A stretch of DNA of 64,000 nt, taken from the NCBI GenBank assembly GCA_963575745.1, contig CAUYUJ010003908.1:1-64000 (forward strand), written 5' to 3'. Made by a program: the position numbers and the translations under genes. The notes below the pieces were generated by a model. That model did no database searches and was not told the origin of the DNA. It saw only the letters and a program-made list of their open reading frames with translations. The stretch is from Prorocentrum cordatum (Eukaryota; Sar; Dinophyceae; Prorocentrales; Prorocentraceae). Positions within the stretch are counted from its first letter, which is position 1. Every line of letters begins with the position of its first letter. Of the stretch, positions 9,273 through 18,222 are shown piece after piece.

Positions 9273-10355
9273 ATGTCCAGAAGGCCGCGGGTGCTGGTGC
9301 CTCGCGAGGCCAGACCCAGGCATCCGCCACCGGGCCAATTTCGCTCAGCCTCAGCTCCTCCCCCCCTGCTCTCACCTGCCCAGTTCGCCCAGGTAGCCAA
9401 GGCAGTGCAGCTCTCCTTGTCTAGCACTCCCTTAGCCTCAGGTCCCCCGCGCCCACCTGGCGATTTCAACGGCCCCCCCGTGGGACGCGGCAGGCACATC
9501 TATGGAGCCACTTTTCATCCTCCGCCACCTCCGCGCGCCATGCCCCCCTTGCCTCCCCCTGATCATCCCACAGTGAAGGCCAAAGCCGCCATCCCGGAAG
9601 GCTGGATCGGCCAGGCCGCCTCTCCTTTTTCTCCACCCCATGCTGCGCGTCCCTCACCTCCACCTCCGCGCGAATCCCGCAAAGTTGCAGCCCCCCACAG
9701 GCGTCAGCCGCGCAGGGCCTCCTGTTCGCCTGCGTTTCCTAGGAGGCTTGCGCAGGTAGACGATGCCTCATATTCCTCTGTCTCTTCCCCTTTTCCCCCG
9801 CAGGATTCTCCGGAGCCAGCTGAACAGCCAGCAGTGCCCCGCGCCTCTGCCACTCGCAAGCGCAAGCAGGTCTCATTTACAGACGAATTCACGGCCAAAG
9901 CCCCTAGGGTGCCATACAATTCGCGCCGAAGCACGGAGCCGCGCAAGAGTGCACTCAAGCAGCCGGCGCCGCAGCGCCGCGGACCAGCCGAGGCTCAAAG
10001 CAGCTCGCAGGCATTCCGCGGCACGGCCTCGCCTCCAGCCTCTCCTCCTCCAAGGCACCATAAGGCTCGCAAGTCTCACCGTGCTGCCCATGCTGCTCCG
10101 CACCCGCACTCGCCTGCCGAAGCGCCAGACGCAGCATCGGACGAGCAGCGCAGTACAGTCCTCAAGGCGCGCGAGAATAGGATTGCCCAGCTCAAAGAGG
10201 AGCATAGGCAGGACCAGCTCCGCATCGACAGGATACACAGGGAGCGCCTCAAACTTCAGTTAAGAGAAGGCGAAAGCCTGTCGCACTGCGGTCAGCGCCT
10301 CTCTCCCAGGCGGCCGCGCAAGCCTCATGAAGGAGGCGATGCCGCCAGGCGTTAA
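9273..10355 (+). CDS. Retroelement 1 ORF3: basic Pro/Ser-rich protein with C-terminal coiled coil
   Basis: About 360 residues from ATG 9273, eleven bases after the ORF2 stop. The frame is open further upstream to 9111, inside ORF2. The protein is Pro/Ser/Arg-rich with several RK-rich patches (near 9860 and 9940) and ends in a charged helical stretch (about 10150-10260) that looks like a coiled coil. No known domain is recognised. High basicity suggests nucleic acid binding, by inference only. A pyrimidine-rich segment ending in CAG lies about 42 bases upstream (near 9215-9231). It could be a second gag-like protein of the element or an unrelated ORF. Confidence 0.5.
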   Translation: MSRRPRVLVPREARPRHPPPGQFRSASAPPPLLSPAQFAQVAKAVQLSLSSTPLASGPPRPPGDFNGPPVGRGRHIYGATFHPPPPPRAMPPLPPPDHPTVKAKAAIPEGWIGQAASPFSPPHAARPSPPPPRESRKVAAPHRRQPRRASCSPAFPRRLAQVDDASYSSVSSPFPPQDSPEPAEQPAVPRASATRKRKQVSFTDEFTAKAPRVPYNSRRSTEPRKSALKQPAPQRRGPAEAQSSSQAFRGTASPPASPPPRHHKARKSHRAAHAAPHPHSPAEAPDAASDEQRSTVLKARENRIAQLKEEHRQDQLRIDRIHRERLKLQLREGESLSHCGQRLSPRRPRKPHEGGDAARR

Positions 10356-10448
10356 GCCTACGCCATGCAGCTGTAATTCAGCCCAGGCCTACCCCTTCCC
10401 TCCTTACCTCTCTCAGCATCCTTTCCCTCGTTTCTCCCCCCACAGGCC
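10356..10448 (+). other. ORF3-ORF4 spacer with strong splice-acceptor-like signal
   Basis: Ninety-three non-coding bases. The last 60 or so are almost all pyrimidine and end in CCCCACAG directly before GCCATG of ORF4. This is a textbook 3' splice or trans-splice acceptor. A shorter version, CCCCTCAG then GCCATG, precedes ORF5. It supports spliced-leader addition to separate downstream ORFs, or an intron. Confidence 0.55.
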
Positions 10449-11153
10449 ATGATGCGCGAGCTCAGCACCTTGGGCAACGCCGACGCAGACGAGGACATGC
10501 CCGCTGCTGAAGCGGCCCCGGGGAGGCACCTAGATTTGCTCCGCATTATGGAGCGGCTGCCCCCAGACTTTCGCAGCGCATGGCCCTTTTGGGAGTACCT
10601 GGCGGAGCGGCTTCTCCTGGCCCACCAGCAGGTCTCCCGCTTTCTCAGCGGCGGCTCGAGGCGCCACGCTCTTTTACTATCTCCTACCGCTGTGTGCCAG
10701 CCTGCCACGGTACCCCAATGGCAAGCTACATGGCAGCTCGAGAGCGGGCCGCCTGCTCTGCCGCACGCCCGCGCTACCGTAGGCCCCGAACTCTATATGG
10801 ACTTGCCCGATGTCGCTAATCACACAGTCGAGCGGTGGCATGGGCGTTGGTGCGAGGCCAACTCTCCCAACTTATTCCACATCTATCCTCAGCGCGCAGC
10901 GGGTGAAGGCCCCTACGCTGCCCGTTTCTCACCCGCTATAAGTTTGGTCACTGTCTACGTGCCCGACCAGATTTTTCTGGACCTCCTCCACACGGGGGCC
11001 TGGGAACAGCCTGCTCTCATCCCTCAGCGTCTTTTGGAGGAGGCAGCGGCTGGCAGCCCCATCCTTATTGACTTCCAGGCCATGATCCTGGTGCGGCCAT
11101 TTTGCCTTCCGTTGTCCTACCTCTCTCGAATCCTCCGCCTCCCTGAACCTTAG
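10449..11153 (+). CDS. Retroelement 1 ORF4: unknown protein
   Basis: 234-residue protein with mixed composition and several Trp and aromatic residues, unlike the low-complexity reading frames common in this window. No recognised family. Residues about 115-225 look globular (hydrophobic strands alternating with charged helices). It starts immediately after an acceptor-like CACAG. Codons are used as in ORF2, without a strong G/C third-base preference, which favours membership of the element rather than host origin. Function unknown. Confidence 0.5.
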   Translation: MMRELSTLGNADADEDMPAAEAAPGRHLDLLRIMERLPPDFRSAWPFWEYLAERLLLAHQQVSRFLSGGSRRHALLLSPTAVCQPATVPQWQATWQLESGPPALPHARATVGPELYMDLPDVANHTVERWHGRWCEANSPNLFHIYPQRAAGEGPYAARFSPAISLVTVYVPDQIFLDLLHTGAWEQPALIPQRLLEEAAAGSPILIDFQAMILVRPFCLPLSYLSRILRLPEP

Positions 11154-11164
11154 CCCCTCAGGCC

Positions 11165-11587
11165 ATGCCGACCCCAGATGCGCAGCACCTGCCGCAGTTC
11201 GAGCACGGCGACGTCCGCTGCGCACCCACTGAGGCCGTGCCACCGCAGCCTACAGTCGTACAGTGGCTGGTAGTGATCACGGCAGGTCACATTCCGCTCT
11301 GGTCTCCGCTGCCCATCAATGTAGGACTCCTAATGGAGCAATTCCACGGGCAGGAAACCCGGCTGCCATCTTCAGTGGAGAGACCGCGCTTTTTTCACCT
11401 CCCCATTCTTCAGGAGACCGATGCGCGGTCCATTTTATTCGGCACGGGCATACCTTTTCGCACCGGCCTTTCGCTGCGGGTCAACATGCGCAGCGGAACC
11501 ATCCTCATCCCTATCGACTCTGCACCGGGCCAAGCATGCATCAGTCGGCCCATCAGGAGGGTCCTCCTCACCCAGGCGCACGCATAG
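11165..11587 (+). CDS. Retroelement 1 ORF5: unknown protein
   Basis: 140-residue protein starting eleven bases after the ORF4 stop, with CCTCAG then GCCATG in between. Mostly hydrophobic strands broken by prolines, possibly a small beta-rich fold. No transmembrane segment long enough to be convincing and no recognised family. The short spacing and shared orientation tie it to ORF4. Function unknown. Confidence 0.45.
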   Translation: MPTPDAQHLPQFEHGDVRCAPTEAVPPQPTVVQWLVVITAGHIPLWSPLPINVGLLMEQFHGQETRLPSSVERPRFFHLPILQETDARSILFGTGIPFRTGLSLRVNMRSGTILIPIDSAPGQACISRPIRRVLLTQAHA

Positions 11588-11623
11588 GCCAGCTAGGTTT
11601 CACTCATATATGGCCGTTGGCTT

Positions 11624-12076
11624 ATGGGCTACTTCTTTTCGCTCCTTCCGCACTCCCCCCTCCTCTCAGAGCGCGCAGCGCAGCCATGGTTCCTGCGGTC
11701 GGGCGCGCTTCGGCGGCGGCTGAGGGGACCACGCCCCCCGCAGGAGGCCGCGGCCGAGTTCGTCGGCCTATCAGGCGACACGTACTCGGGCTCGGCATGG
11801 CAGGGCTCCCAGTACATTGCCGCCAACAGGGAGTTCAAGAAATGGTGGCCAGCTACGTACCCTGGCGAATGGAAGATGCCAAACGGCATGCTCTACCCGT
11901 TCGTGTGGAAGCTCAAGTCCCTCGACGTCATCAACGGCCAGGTCGTCGAAACTTGGGACTGGGAATGGATAGAGGCTCCAGGCCTGGCGACCATCTCAGA
12001 GGTCGAGTCCATGCTGCTGGAGGCCCGGGCGCGAGCGGCGGCGGCGGCGGCCGCGCGGCAGCCGCGCGGTGCATGA
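11624..12076 (+). CDS. Retroelement 1 ORF6: unknown Trp-rich protein
   Basis: 150 residues from ATG 11624. The first 40 residues are hydrophobic then basic. From about 11744 the protein becomes Trp- and Tyr-rich (KKWWPATYPGEW, ETWDWEW) and ends in a poly-Ala helix. Third codon positions shift to nearly all G/C at the same point, and a pyrimidine-rich CCCCCCGCAG ends at 11743. Either ORF6 is a fusion with a captured host exon, or the real coding unit is a host terminal exon starting at 11744. No known domain is recognised. Confidence 0.45.
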   Translation: MGYFFSLLPHSPLLSERAAQPWFLRSGALRRRLRGPRPPQEAAAEFVGLSGDTYSGSAWQGSQYIAANREFKKWWPATYPGEWKMPNGMLYPFVWKLKSLDVINGQVVETWDWEWIEAPGLATISEVESMLLEARARAAAAAAARQPRGA

Positions 12077-12145
12077 GCGGGCCCTAGTGTGCTACCTCCC
12101 AGCCGGCGCCATCCAAGGTCGACAAGGGCGACCTTGGCGCAAATA

Positions 12146-12850
12146 ATAGGTGGTGGGCTAGCCTAATACTCTAGTCTCGGTTCACCACGGCAGCCCACCA
12201 CCTAGACAGCCCCAGCCAGCCACACGAGCCAAATGTTTACAGCTGGAGAGCCGTGTTGCTCCAATTTAAGATCGGCTGAGCCGACCTGCAATCCCGTCGC
12301 AGTGGGCCCAGCTATTCTTTCATTTAGCCCCATGCCAAAGGCCCGCTGCAAAGTCGTAGTCAGCACCAGTCTCCAGCTTCACACCTTTCTGCCGCACTAG
12401 TGCAGCCAACGCGACACTTTTAGTTGGCCCCGCTACCAGAAGAGCGGACAGCTAATGCTCACAGCTCAATTCGCAGACTCGCCACGGCTGAGTCTTCATA
12501 GGTGGTGGGCTAGCCTAATACCCTAGTCTCTGCTTATATCGGCAGCCCACCACCTAGATAGCCCTGGCCAGCCACACGTACCGTAATTCACCAGCGAGGA
12601 GCTATGCTGCTCCAATCTAAGGTCGGCCGAGCTGTCCTATAGTCTCGTCGCAGCGGGCCCTTCAGATCTTTTCTTCAGCCCCATCCAGAGGGCGGGCCAG
12701 CTGCAAGAGCTGTAGCCAGTACCAGTCTCTAGTTTCACACATTCTTGCCGTCGGCTAAGGCTGCCCATCAGAGGTGCGTACCTCTACGGACAGCTATCGC
12801 GCCCTAGTGTTGCTTGGCTTGGCAAGATAATCCCTCTCCCTCCCATATGT
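12146..12850 (+). repeat. 352-bp tandem duplication with 12-bp hairpins
   Basis: Two diverged copies begin at 12146 and 12498. Each opens with a perfect 12-base inverted repeat, AGGTGGTGGGCT paired with AGCCCACCACCT (12148-12159 with 12192-12203; 12500-12511 with 12544-12555), around a loop of about 32 bases. The stems are conserved while the loops vary, which points to selection on RNA or DNA structure. They lie just downstream of ORF6, where an element 3' UTR would be expected. Confidence 0.75.
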
Positions 12851-13243
12851 TCTTCCCTCCCCTCTTTCCTCGTTTACACCAAGACGCCAAGCACAGCACA
12901 GGCGCTCTCTCACCTGCCCCCTTTCCGGTCACATGCGTAACCGATGGGGCTTCCTAGTCTCCTGGCTTGCGGCAAGCAAAGATGCCGCCTCAGTACATCC
13001 CACCTGCCGAGCAATTATCGGCTAATGCTGGCCGTCAGAGGGGAGTACCTCTACTGACAGCTATCGCGCCCTAGCGCTGCTTGGCTGGACAAGATCATCC
13101 CTCTTCCTCCCTTATGTTCATCCCTCCCCTCTTACCACGTTTACTCCAAGACGCCCAGCACAGCACAGGCGCTCTCTCACCTGCCCCCTTTTCCGGTCAC
13201 GTGCGTTACCGATGGGGCTTCCTAGACTCTTGGCGGCAACGCC
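12754..13243 (+). repeat. 267-bp tandem duplication in the element 1 3' zone
   Basis: Two copies start near 12754 and 13021 and share long blocks, including CAGCTATCGCGCCCTAG and the block ending GATGGGGCTTCCTAG. Each begins with a small GAGG/CCTC hairpin. Similarity fades after about 13243, taken here as the end of retroelement 1. No ORF of note. Confidence 0.7.
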
Positions 13244-13675
13244 GGCCTCTCCCTCCTGGTCCGCTCCGCCACGGCCGCCATACAGCGCGGCAAGGCCATT
13301 TTGGCCCTCTTCCTACTCATCCCGCTCATTTCCATGGCTAAGCCATGCTCCCAGATGGCCGTCCCTGAGGCCAGCTCTGCTGCTCTCGGTCTTTCAGCGC
13401 TGCCCGCATAGGGCAACGCCTAGATGGCGCGCTCAGTGTTTCTCGCACGGCACCGATCCCCTCTCTTCTTATCATTCCCTCTCCCTCCCCCTCGGTGCCA
13501 ATACCTCCCCCGCCCATCATGCAGGTCCAATGGCGAAGAATCGCTTTTGCCTGCGGACGGACCAGGAGCGGAGAACCTGTGCTGTGCCCGCTAGGCGGGC
13601 TCTGTCTGCCGCCTGGCCGACCTCGGCCACCCAGCTCAAGCTACTTGCAACGAGCCAAGTGCAGTCAAAAAAGCC

Positions 13676-13868
13676 TCCTCCGCCTCCTCCTCCTCCTCCT
13701 TCCTCCCTCCTCCTCCTCCTCCTCCTCCTCCTCCTACTCCTCCTCCTCCTCCTCCTCCTTCCTCCTCCTCCTTCCTCCCCCTCCTCCTCCTCCTCTCCCC
13801 CTCCTCCTCTCCTCCTCCTCCTCCTCCTCCTCCTCCTCCTCCTCCTCCTCCTCCCCCTCCTCCTCCCG
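13676..13868. repeat. (TCC)n tract
   Basis: About 190 bases of nearly uninterrupted TCC trinucleotides. Translations across it are poly-Ser, poly-Pro or poly-Leu and are not genes. It lies between the 3' zone of retroelement 1 and a small inverted-repeat element. Confidence 0.9.
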
Positions 13869-13940
13869 GCGTCCTGGCGTGGCGTCCTGGCGTGCCTTTT
13901 AGGCCTGCCGAAGAATGGTTCTAAGACCCTTTCGAGGTCC

Positions 13941-14064
13941 CCACGACATGTTCTCAGAACATTTCTGGCGGAGTCTGTCCTGTTTGATCACATTGGGTCT
14001 ATGTTCTTCTGAGAACATCGTTTTTGTTCTTAGCGCACCTGTGGGTTCTAAGAACATGTCGTGG
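13941..14064. mobile_element. Small inverted-repeat (MITE-like) element
   Basis: Arms of 20 bases at 13941-13960 and 14045-14064 match at 19 of 20 positions, enclosing 84 bases. Each arm contains a TGTTCTnAGAACA-type palindrome, and the interior has further TGTTCT/AGAACA copies. No coding capacity. This could be a non-autonomous DNA element or a structured RNA; no target duplication was confirmed. Confidence 0.45.
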
Positions 14065-14269
14065 TAGGACTATAGAAATGCCGGGACGGTCGGTCCCTGC
14101 TCAACGAGCGGGGGGGGGAGCCTGGAGGTCCCGGCGCTGCGATTCTGTTGTGGTTTCTGGGAGCTCTCCGCCTGCTCCGGGCTGGCTTGCCCGCCTCGGG
14201 AGGCGTTCCCCGCAGCGGTGCCTCGCCGAGGCCGTTCTCGGGGTGCCCCGATCGTCCCAGACCCCCTCG

Positions 14270-14530
14270 AGTTATGAAAAAATCACGACTGGAGGTTTTT
14301 CACTATTGTTGGCCTTTCGGGGCCCTTACCGGCCCTCGGGACCGTCAAAAAACGGCTCAGGACGAAAAACTGGTCCCGGGGAATGGGTCGAGACTTCGGG
14401 GGGTCGACGCCATGAAAAAATCATGACGTCGGGGGCCTGGGGTCCGGGATGGCCGCCGGAGGCCCGAGTGGGGCACCGTCCGGCCCGGAGATCCGGGACT
14501 TGCAAGGGTTTCGACCCTGGCGTGGTCGCC
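14270..14530 (+). repeat. Diverged dispersed repeat (copy near 28140)
   Basis: Shares ordered blocks with 28150-28350: a GGGGCCC-rich inverted segment, GTCA(A/G)AAAACG, GGACGA then CCCCGGG, and a later GACG or AGGCGTCG block followed by GGGATCC or GGGATGG. Similarity is moderate. No coding capacity. The motif CCATGAAAAAATCATGACG inside it has a near-perfect inverted match at 55917-55937. Confidence 0.35.
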
Positions 14531-14957
14531 TGGCCTCTGGCTTCGGGGCCATCGCCAACGGATCCGGGTCGGGAAGTGCCGCAGGAAGATGGGGTTCGGG
14601 GCTCCGCTCGTGACTTCTCGCGATGCTGCAAGTCTTTCGCGCCGTCGGATCTCAGGGGTCATCCGAGGGGGAGAGGAGAGGAAAAGGTATCGCTACCGCT
14701 ACCGTGGCATCTGCTCCTCTTCTGTGGGGCCTCTTTGGAGGCCCTTGTCGCCACGGCTGGATTCGCCTCTGAGTTCTGGTCAGAACGCATCCCGGGAGAG
14801 ATCCAGGGAGCACCCTGACTCCCGATCCGCCGTATACCTCGGTTGGTTCTACAACTTACAGGTGTGTCGGAAATGCGCCCCAAAACTATGCGAAAAAGTA
14901 GGGCGGAGTCTCCGCCTCAGAAAAGTGGGCCGGCTGGTTTCAACCAGACGTGTGGGT

Positions 14958-15019
14958 ATGGCGGAAGCAGCGACGGCGCAGCAGGGCGGAGATCGAGCTA
15001 CGTCTGAGGAGCCCGAAAA
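14958..15019 (+). CDS. Possible first exon, Ala/Glu-rich
   Basis: Starts at an ATG in good context (GTGGGTATGG) and encodes about 21 residues beginning MAEAATAQQGG with mostly G/C third positions. It ends at AAG before GTATGC, a good splice donor. AACCAG a few bases upstream could serve as an acceptor. Too short to assign, and the next exon was not found. It could be a relic. Confidence 0.3.
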
Positions 15020-15092
15020 GGTATGCGGCGGAGAGTTCCGCCCCACGTGCGGCTCCGCCCAGAATGCGGTGGATCCCGGGTCAGGGCAGCGC

Positions 15093-15290
15093 TGTGGAGG
15101 GCGATCCGTGGAGAGGGAGCATGCCGCCAAAGAATTTCCAGATGTCTAGAACATGTGTTAAAGCTGCTTCAAGCATGTAGAACACGTGTTTCAAAAGCAT
15201 GCTCGGGACACTTCTCCGACATCTTAAACACATGTTTAATTCGAGGCTAGGGCTGTTGGGGTGCCCATCGCCGTGGCATCCGCAAGGGCA
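15093..15290 (+). repeat. Dispersed repeat family A, copy 1
   Basis: Matches 47627-47815 on the same strand through GATCC(G/A)TGGAGAG, AATTTCCAGATGT, and several ACATG/CATGTT inverted motifs, and ends in TTGGGGTG followed by a GTGGCATCC block. The middle is built from AACATGT-type inverted motifs. In both places it directly follows exon-like coding sequence, so it may be an intron or the 3' flank of a gene. No coding capacity. Confidence 0.6.
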
Positions 15291-15984
15291 GCGGGCCGCG
15301 GTATTTTTTCTCTCTCCCGGCCCGAGGGCGCCAGGGCGGCCGAAGGGGGGGGAGGCGACAGGGGGGGCAGGGCAGGAGGGCGGGCGCTGCGCTCGGGAGG
15401 GGTGCCGGTTCCCCCATCCGCGCTTGCACTGGCAGCTGTCCCTATCAATCGTTGCCTCGGCTCGTAGAGACCAACCGAACAGAACCGAGGTCCTCTCTGA
15501 TCGGGGGTGGACAGACCTCCTACCCTGACGCGTCGATGAAGGAATTGGCCGTTTTCGTTTCGCGAGAGGGCGTCGCGGCCGTTATTTTGCGGGTCCAGGT
15601 CCGTCGGTTTCGGTCCCAGGCCGTTCTCACTAATGGGAGGTCAACTACAGGGAGGTTTGTCCACCGCCGATCTTATTATTCCGTGCTAGTGCATTCCAGG
15701 CGTAAGCCTGCTTGAAACACTCTGATGTCCTCAAAGTAAAAGTCATGGATACCGCACCACACAGTCGAGTGCAGCTACGTTCTCCAAGATGATGCTCAGG
15801 CCGAGCCAGATGCTCGCCCAGAGGGCGGACCGCGCGGATGCTGAAGGATTTTTGGCCAACGTTTCCCGCCGACTTTGGCTGCCGGCTGGGTTTCTGGTTC
15901 TGGGTTCCCAGGTTCCTGGTTCCGGGCCGATTTCGGAGGGCGGCGAGGTTCCCGGGTTCCCGGGTTCTTGGTCGATCTTCGTAT
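15291..15984. other. Interval without a clear gene
   Basis: GC-rich sequence with short open stretches on both strands and no convincing codon pattern. The last 100 bases (15880-15980) hold a degenerate tandem of GGTTCCCGGGTTCC-like units just before the ATCGATCTCACT satellite. Nothing else recognised. Confidence 0.4.
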
Positions 15985-16215
15985 CGATCGGTCTCACCGT
16001 CGATCTCATTACCCATGTCTCTATCGATCTCACCATCGATCTCACTATCGATCTCACTATCGATCTCACAAGCGATCTCACTACAGATCGCACGAGCGAT
16101 CTCGCGATCGATCTCACTATCGATCTCAATCGATGTCACTCTCGGTCTCACGATCGACCTTACAATCGTCCTCACTATCGAGTCTACTATCGATCTCACA
16201 ATCGATCTCAAGATC
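15985..16215. repeat. 12-bp ATCGATCTCACT satellite, locus 1
   Basis: About 19 degenerate units of ATCGATCTCACT. The period is a multiple of three, so all frames stay open and translate as repeated ID-L-T or RSH peptides, which are artefacts. The same satellite recurs at 28535-29075. Very dense in GATC and in the ClaI-type ATCGAT palindrome. Confidence 0.85.
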
Positions 16216-17535
16216 CATAGTATTGCATTTCAACTCATCCACTGATTGGGGTTTTCTCAGGTGTAATTCGTTTCGCGTGGTGTGGGGTATTCCCGTGGCG
16301 TGGGGAGGCTGTCCACGAGTGATTTCGATGATGGGTGTTATGCACGCGGGGGGTATTGCCCTAAGCTGGTTTGGCCAGAGAGGCCAGGAGGGTGCCCAGG
16401 GCTGCCTGGAGGGATGCTTGGCATTGGCCGGAGGGCTGGCCTCTTGTTTCTTTTGTTCGACGCGTCGTTCTTTCCATCCAATGTGATTCGCAGGAGCCCA
16501 CCAATACAAACATCAAACTTTTGCGTGGGCGAAGGGTTCTTTCCCGCGCGTTCGCGACGACTTGCGGCTGGGATGCTGCGGCTTGTGCGCCAGCCCTGCG
16601 CCTCGGCACAATCCAGAGCACGTGCGCAGCATTCGTGTGTCACTCTGACTCCAATTGGTCTAGCAGGTTCGGGAGGTCGTCGGCGACTTTCGGAAGGCTC
16701 TGGCAGGCCTCGGGACGCTCCCAAAGGCTTGGGGAAGTGTGGGTAATGAGCCGTCCAGCAGGACATCCAGGTATAACTCAACGCGGTAGAGGCTCAACGG
16801 AAGACGAAGGTCTTTCTCTTCTGGGACCTCTGGGTCAAGATCCTTCCCGGGCTGGCCACCAGACTCTCAGGCGGCACATTCTGCACGTGGACCGCAATGC
16901 CGCCCGAGGCTGCCGTGGGCAGTGAAATCTGGCTGCCCTAATCAGCAAAATCATGCCACTCTCTCGCATGCCATCGGATTATCCTGCCTTGCCCTCCGCG
17001 TACGCTTCTCTCTTCTTCCTGACATTCTTCGGAGATTACTAATCGCTGATCTTGGGATGCCCAAGTGGAGGAGCGAATTCGTCGCCTTGGTTCTGCCTGG
17101 CTACCACATGTTTCTTGTTCGTCTTTGACTTACTCTCGATTGTTGCCGAGCGTCGGCGGGGCATTGTCAAACAAGCAGTTACCCTCACACCGGGACGACA
17201 CTTGAGAATTAGTGCTCTTGCGCGCCCAGCACTTCGGAACCTCTCGGGGGACAAAGCCGCGCATTGGTCTCCACATTTCGTGGTCGCTCGGCCGCCCAAC
17301 AGCAAAACATGAATTTTTCTGACAAACACAAGTTGACACATGTTCTGTCTTTGATCAACGAATTGCTTCGTCTTCGTTCATGGAAGACTTGGTACCTTTG
17401 AAGGTTGGGCGGTCAAGGGGTATTTGACGCTCTCCGTGTATCCGACAGAGTTGTTTCCTCGGGGAGATCGAGGAAGAAATTATCCCAGTGCGACCCTACA
17501 TAGGAGTTGGAGCCCCTAGGAAAGCAGCATTAGTA
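16216..17535. other. Interval without a clear gene
   Basis: Mixed-composition DNA. One segment at 16801-16933 reads as a hydrophobic peptide with strongly G/C-ending codons and a stop, and might be the end of an exon, but no start or acceptor was found. Nothing else in these 1.3 kb is convincing on either strand. Confidence 0.3.
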
Positions 17536-17539
17536 CGAA

Positions 17540-18222
17540 CAGTAAAGCTAAAGCTACGCTAAAGCTAAGTTAAAACTAAGCTAAAGCTAAGCTAAAGCTA
17601 AACTAAAGCTAAGCTAAGCTAAGCTCAAGGTAAGCTAAAGCTAAGATGAAGCTAAGCTAAAGCTAAGCTAAAGCTAAGCTAAGGCTAAGCTAAGGCTAAG
17701 CTACCGCTAAGCTAAACCTGAGCTGAAGCTAAGGTGCAGATAAGCTAAAGCTAAGCTAAATCTAAGCTAAAGCTACGGTAAAGGCTAAGCTAACGCTAAG
17801 CTAAAGCTAAGCTAAAGCTACGGTAAAGGCTAAGCTAAAGCTAAACTAAAACTAAGCTAAAGCTAAGCTAACGCTAAGGTGCAGCTAAGCTAAAGCCAAG
17901 TTAAAGCTAAGCTAAAGCTAAGCTAAAGCTAAGGTACAGCTAAGGTACAGCTAATCTAATGCTAAGCTAAAACTAAGCTGAAGGCAAGCTGAAGCTAAGC
18001 TAACGATAAGCTGAAGCTAAGCTAAAGCTAAGCTAAAGCTAAAGCTAAAGCTAAGCTAAAGCTAAGCTAAAGCTAAAGTGCCGCTAAGCTAAAGCCAAGC
18101 TAAAGCTAAGCTAAAGCTAAACTAAAGCTAAGCTGAAGCTAAGCTAAAGCTAAGCTAAAGCTAAGCTGAAGCTAAGCTACAGCTAAGCTAAAGCTAAGCT
18201 AAAGCTAAAGCTAAAGCTAAAG
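17540..18222. repeat. AGCTAA satellite array
   Basis: Nearly 700 bases built from AGCTAA and AAGCTAAGCTA variants with a mixed 6- to 7-base register. The self-complementary AGCT core makes it dense in AluI-type sites. AT-rich compared with its surroundings. No coding capacity. Followed by two copies of GGGGACTGGGGGAACCG at 18229-18264. Confidence 0.9.

Larger units (their letters stand above)
76..13250 (+). mobile_element. Retroelement 1: non-LTR retrotransposon with accessory ORFs and a methyltransferase-like domain
   Basis: A composite element of about 13 kb. ORF1 (264-2645) is gag-like. ORF2 is split at 5407-5412 and encodes RNase H, APE-type endonuclease, reverse transcriptase, two C2H2 fingers and a C5-methyltransferase-like domain. 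ORF3 to ORF6 (9273-12076) lie on the same strand with gaps of about 10-95 bases. A non-coding 3' zone (12080-13250) is made of two tandem duplications. No long terminal repeats, poly(A) tail or target-site duplication could be recognised, so both ends are approximate. The APE endonuclease plus RT places it among LINE-like elements. The right boundary is set where the second 3' duplication stops, which is a judgement. Confidence 0.7.

Noticed and set aside
13295-13305. Spliced-leader core GCCATTTTGGC
   Set aside because: Flanking bases do not match the leader on either side, and GGCCATTTTGGCC is self-complementary, so chance is the simplest explanation.
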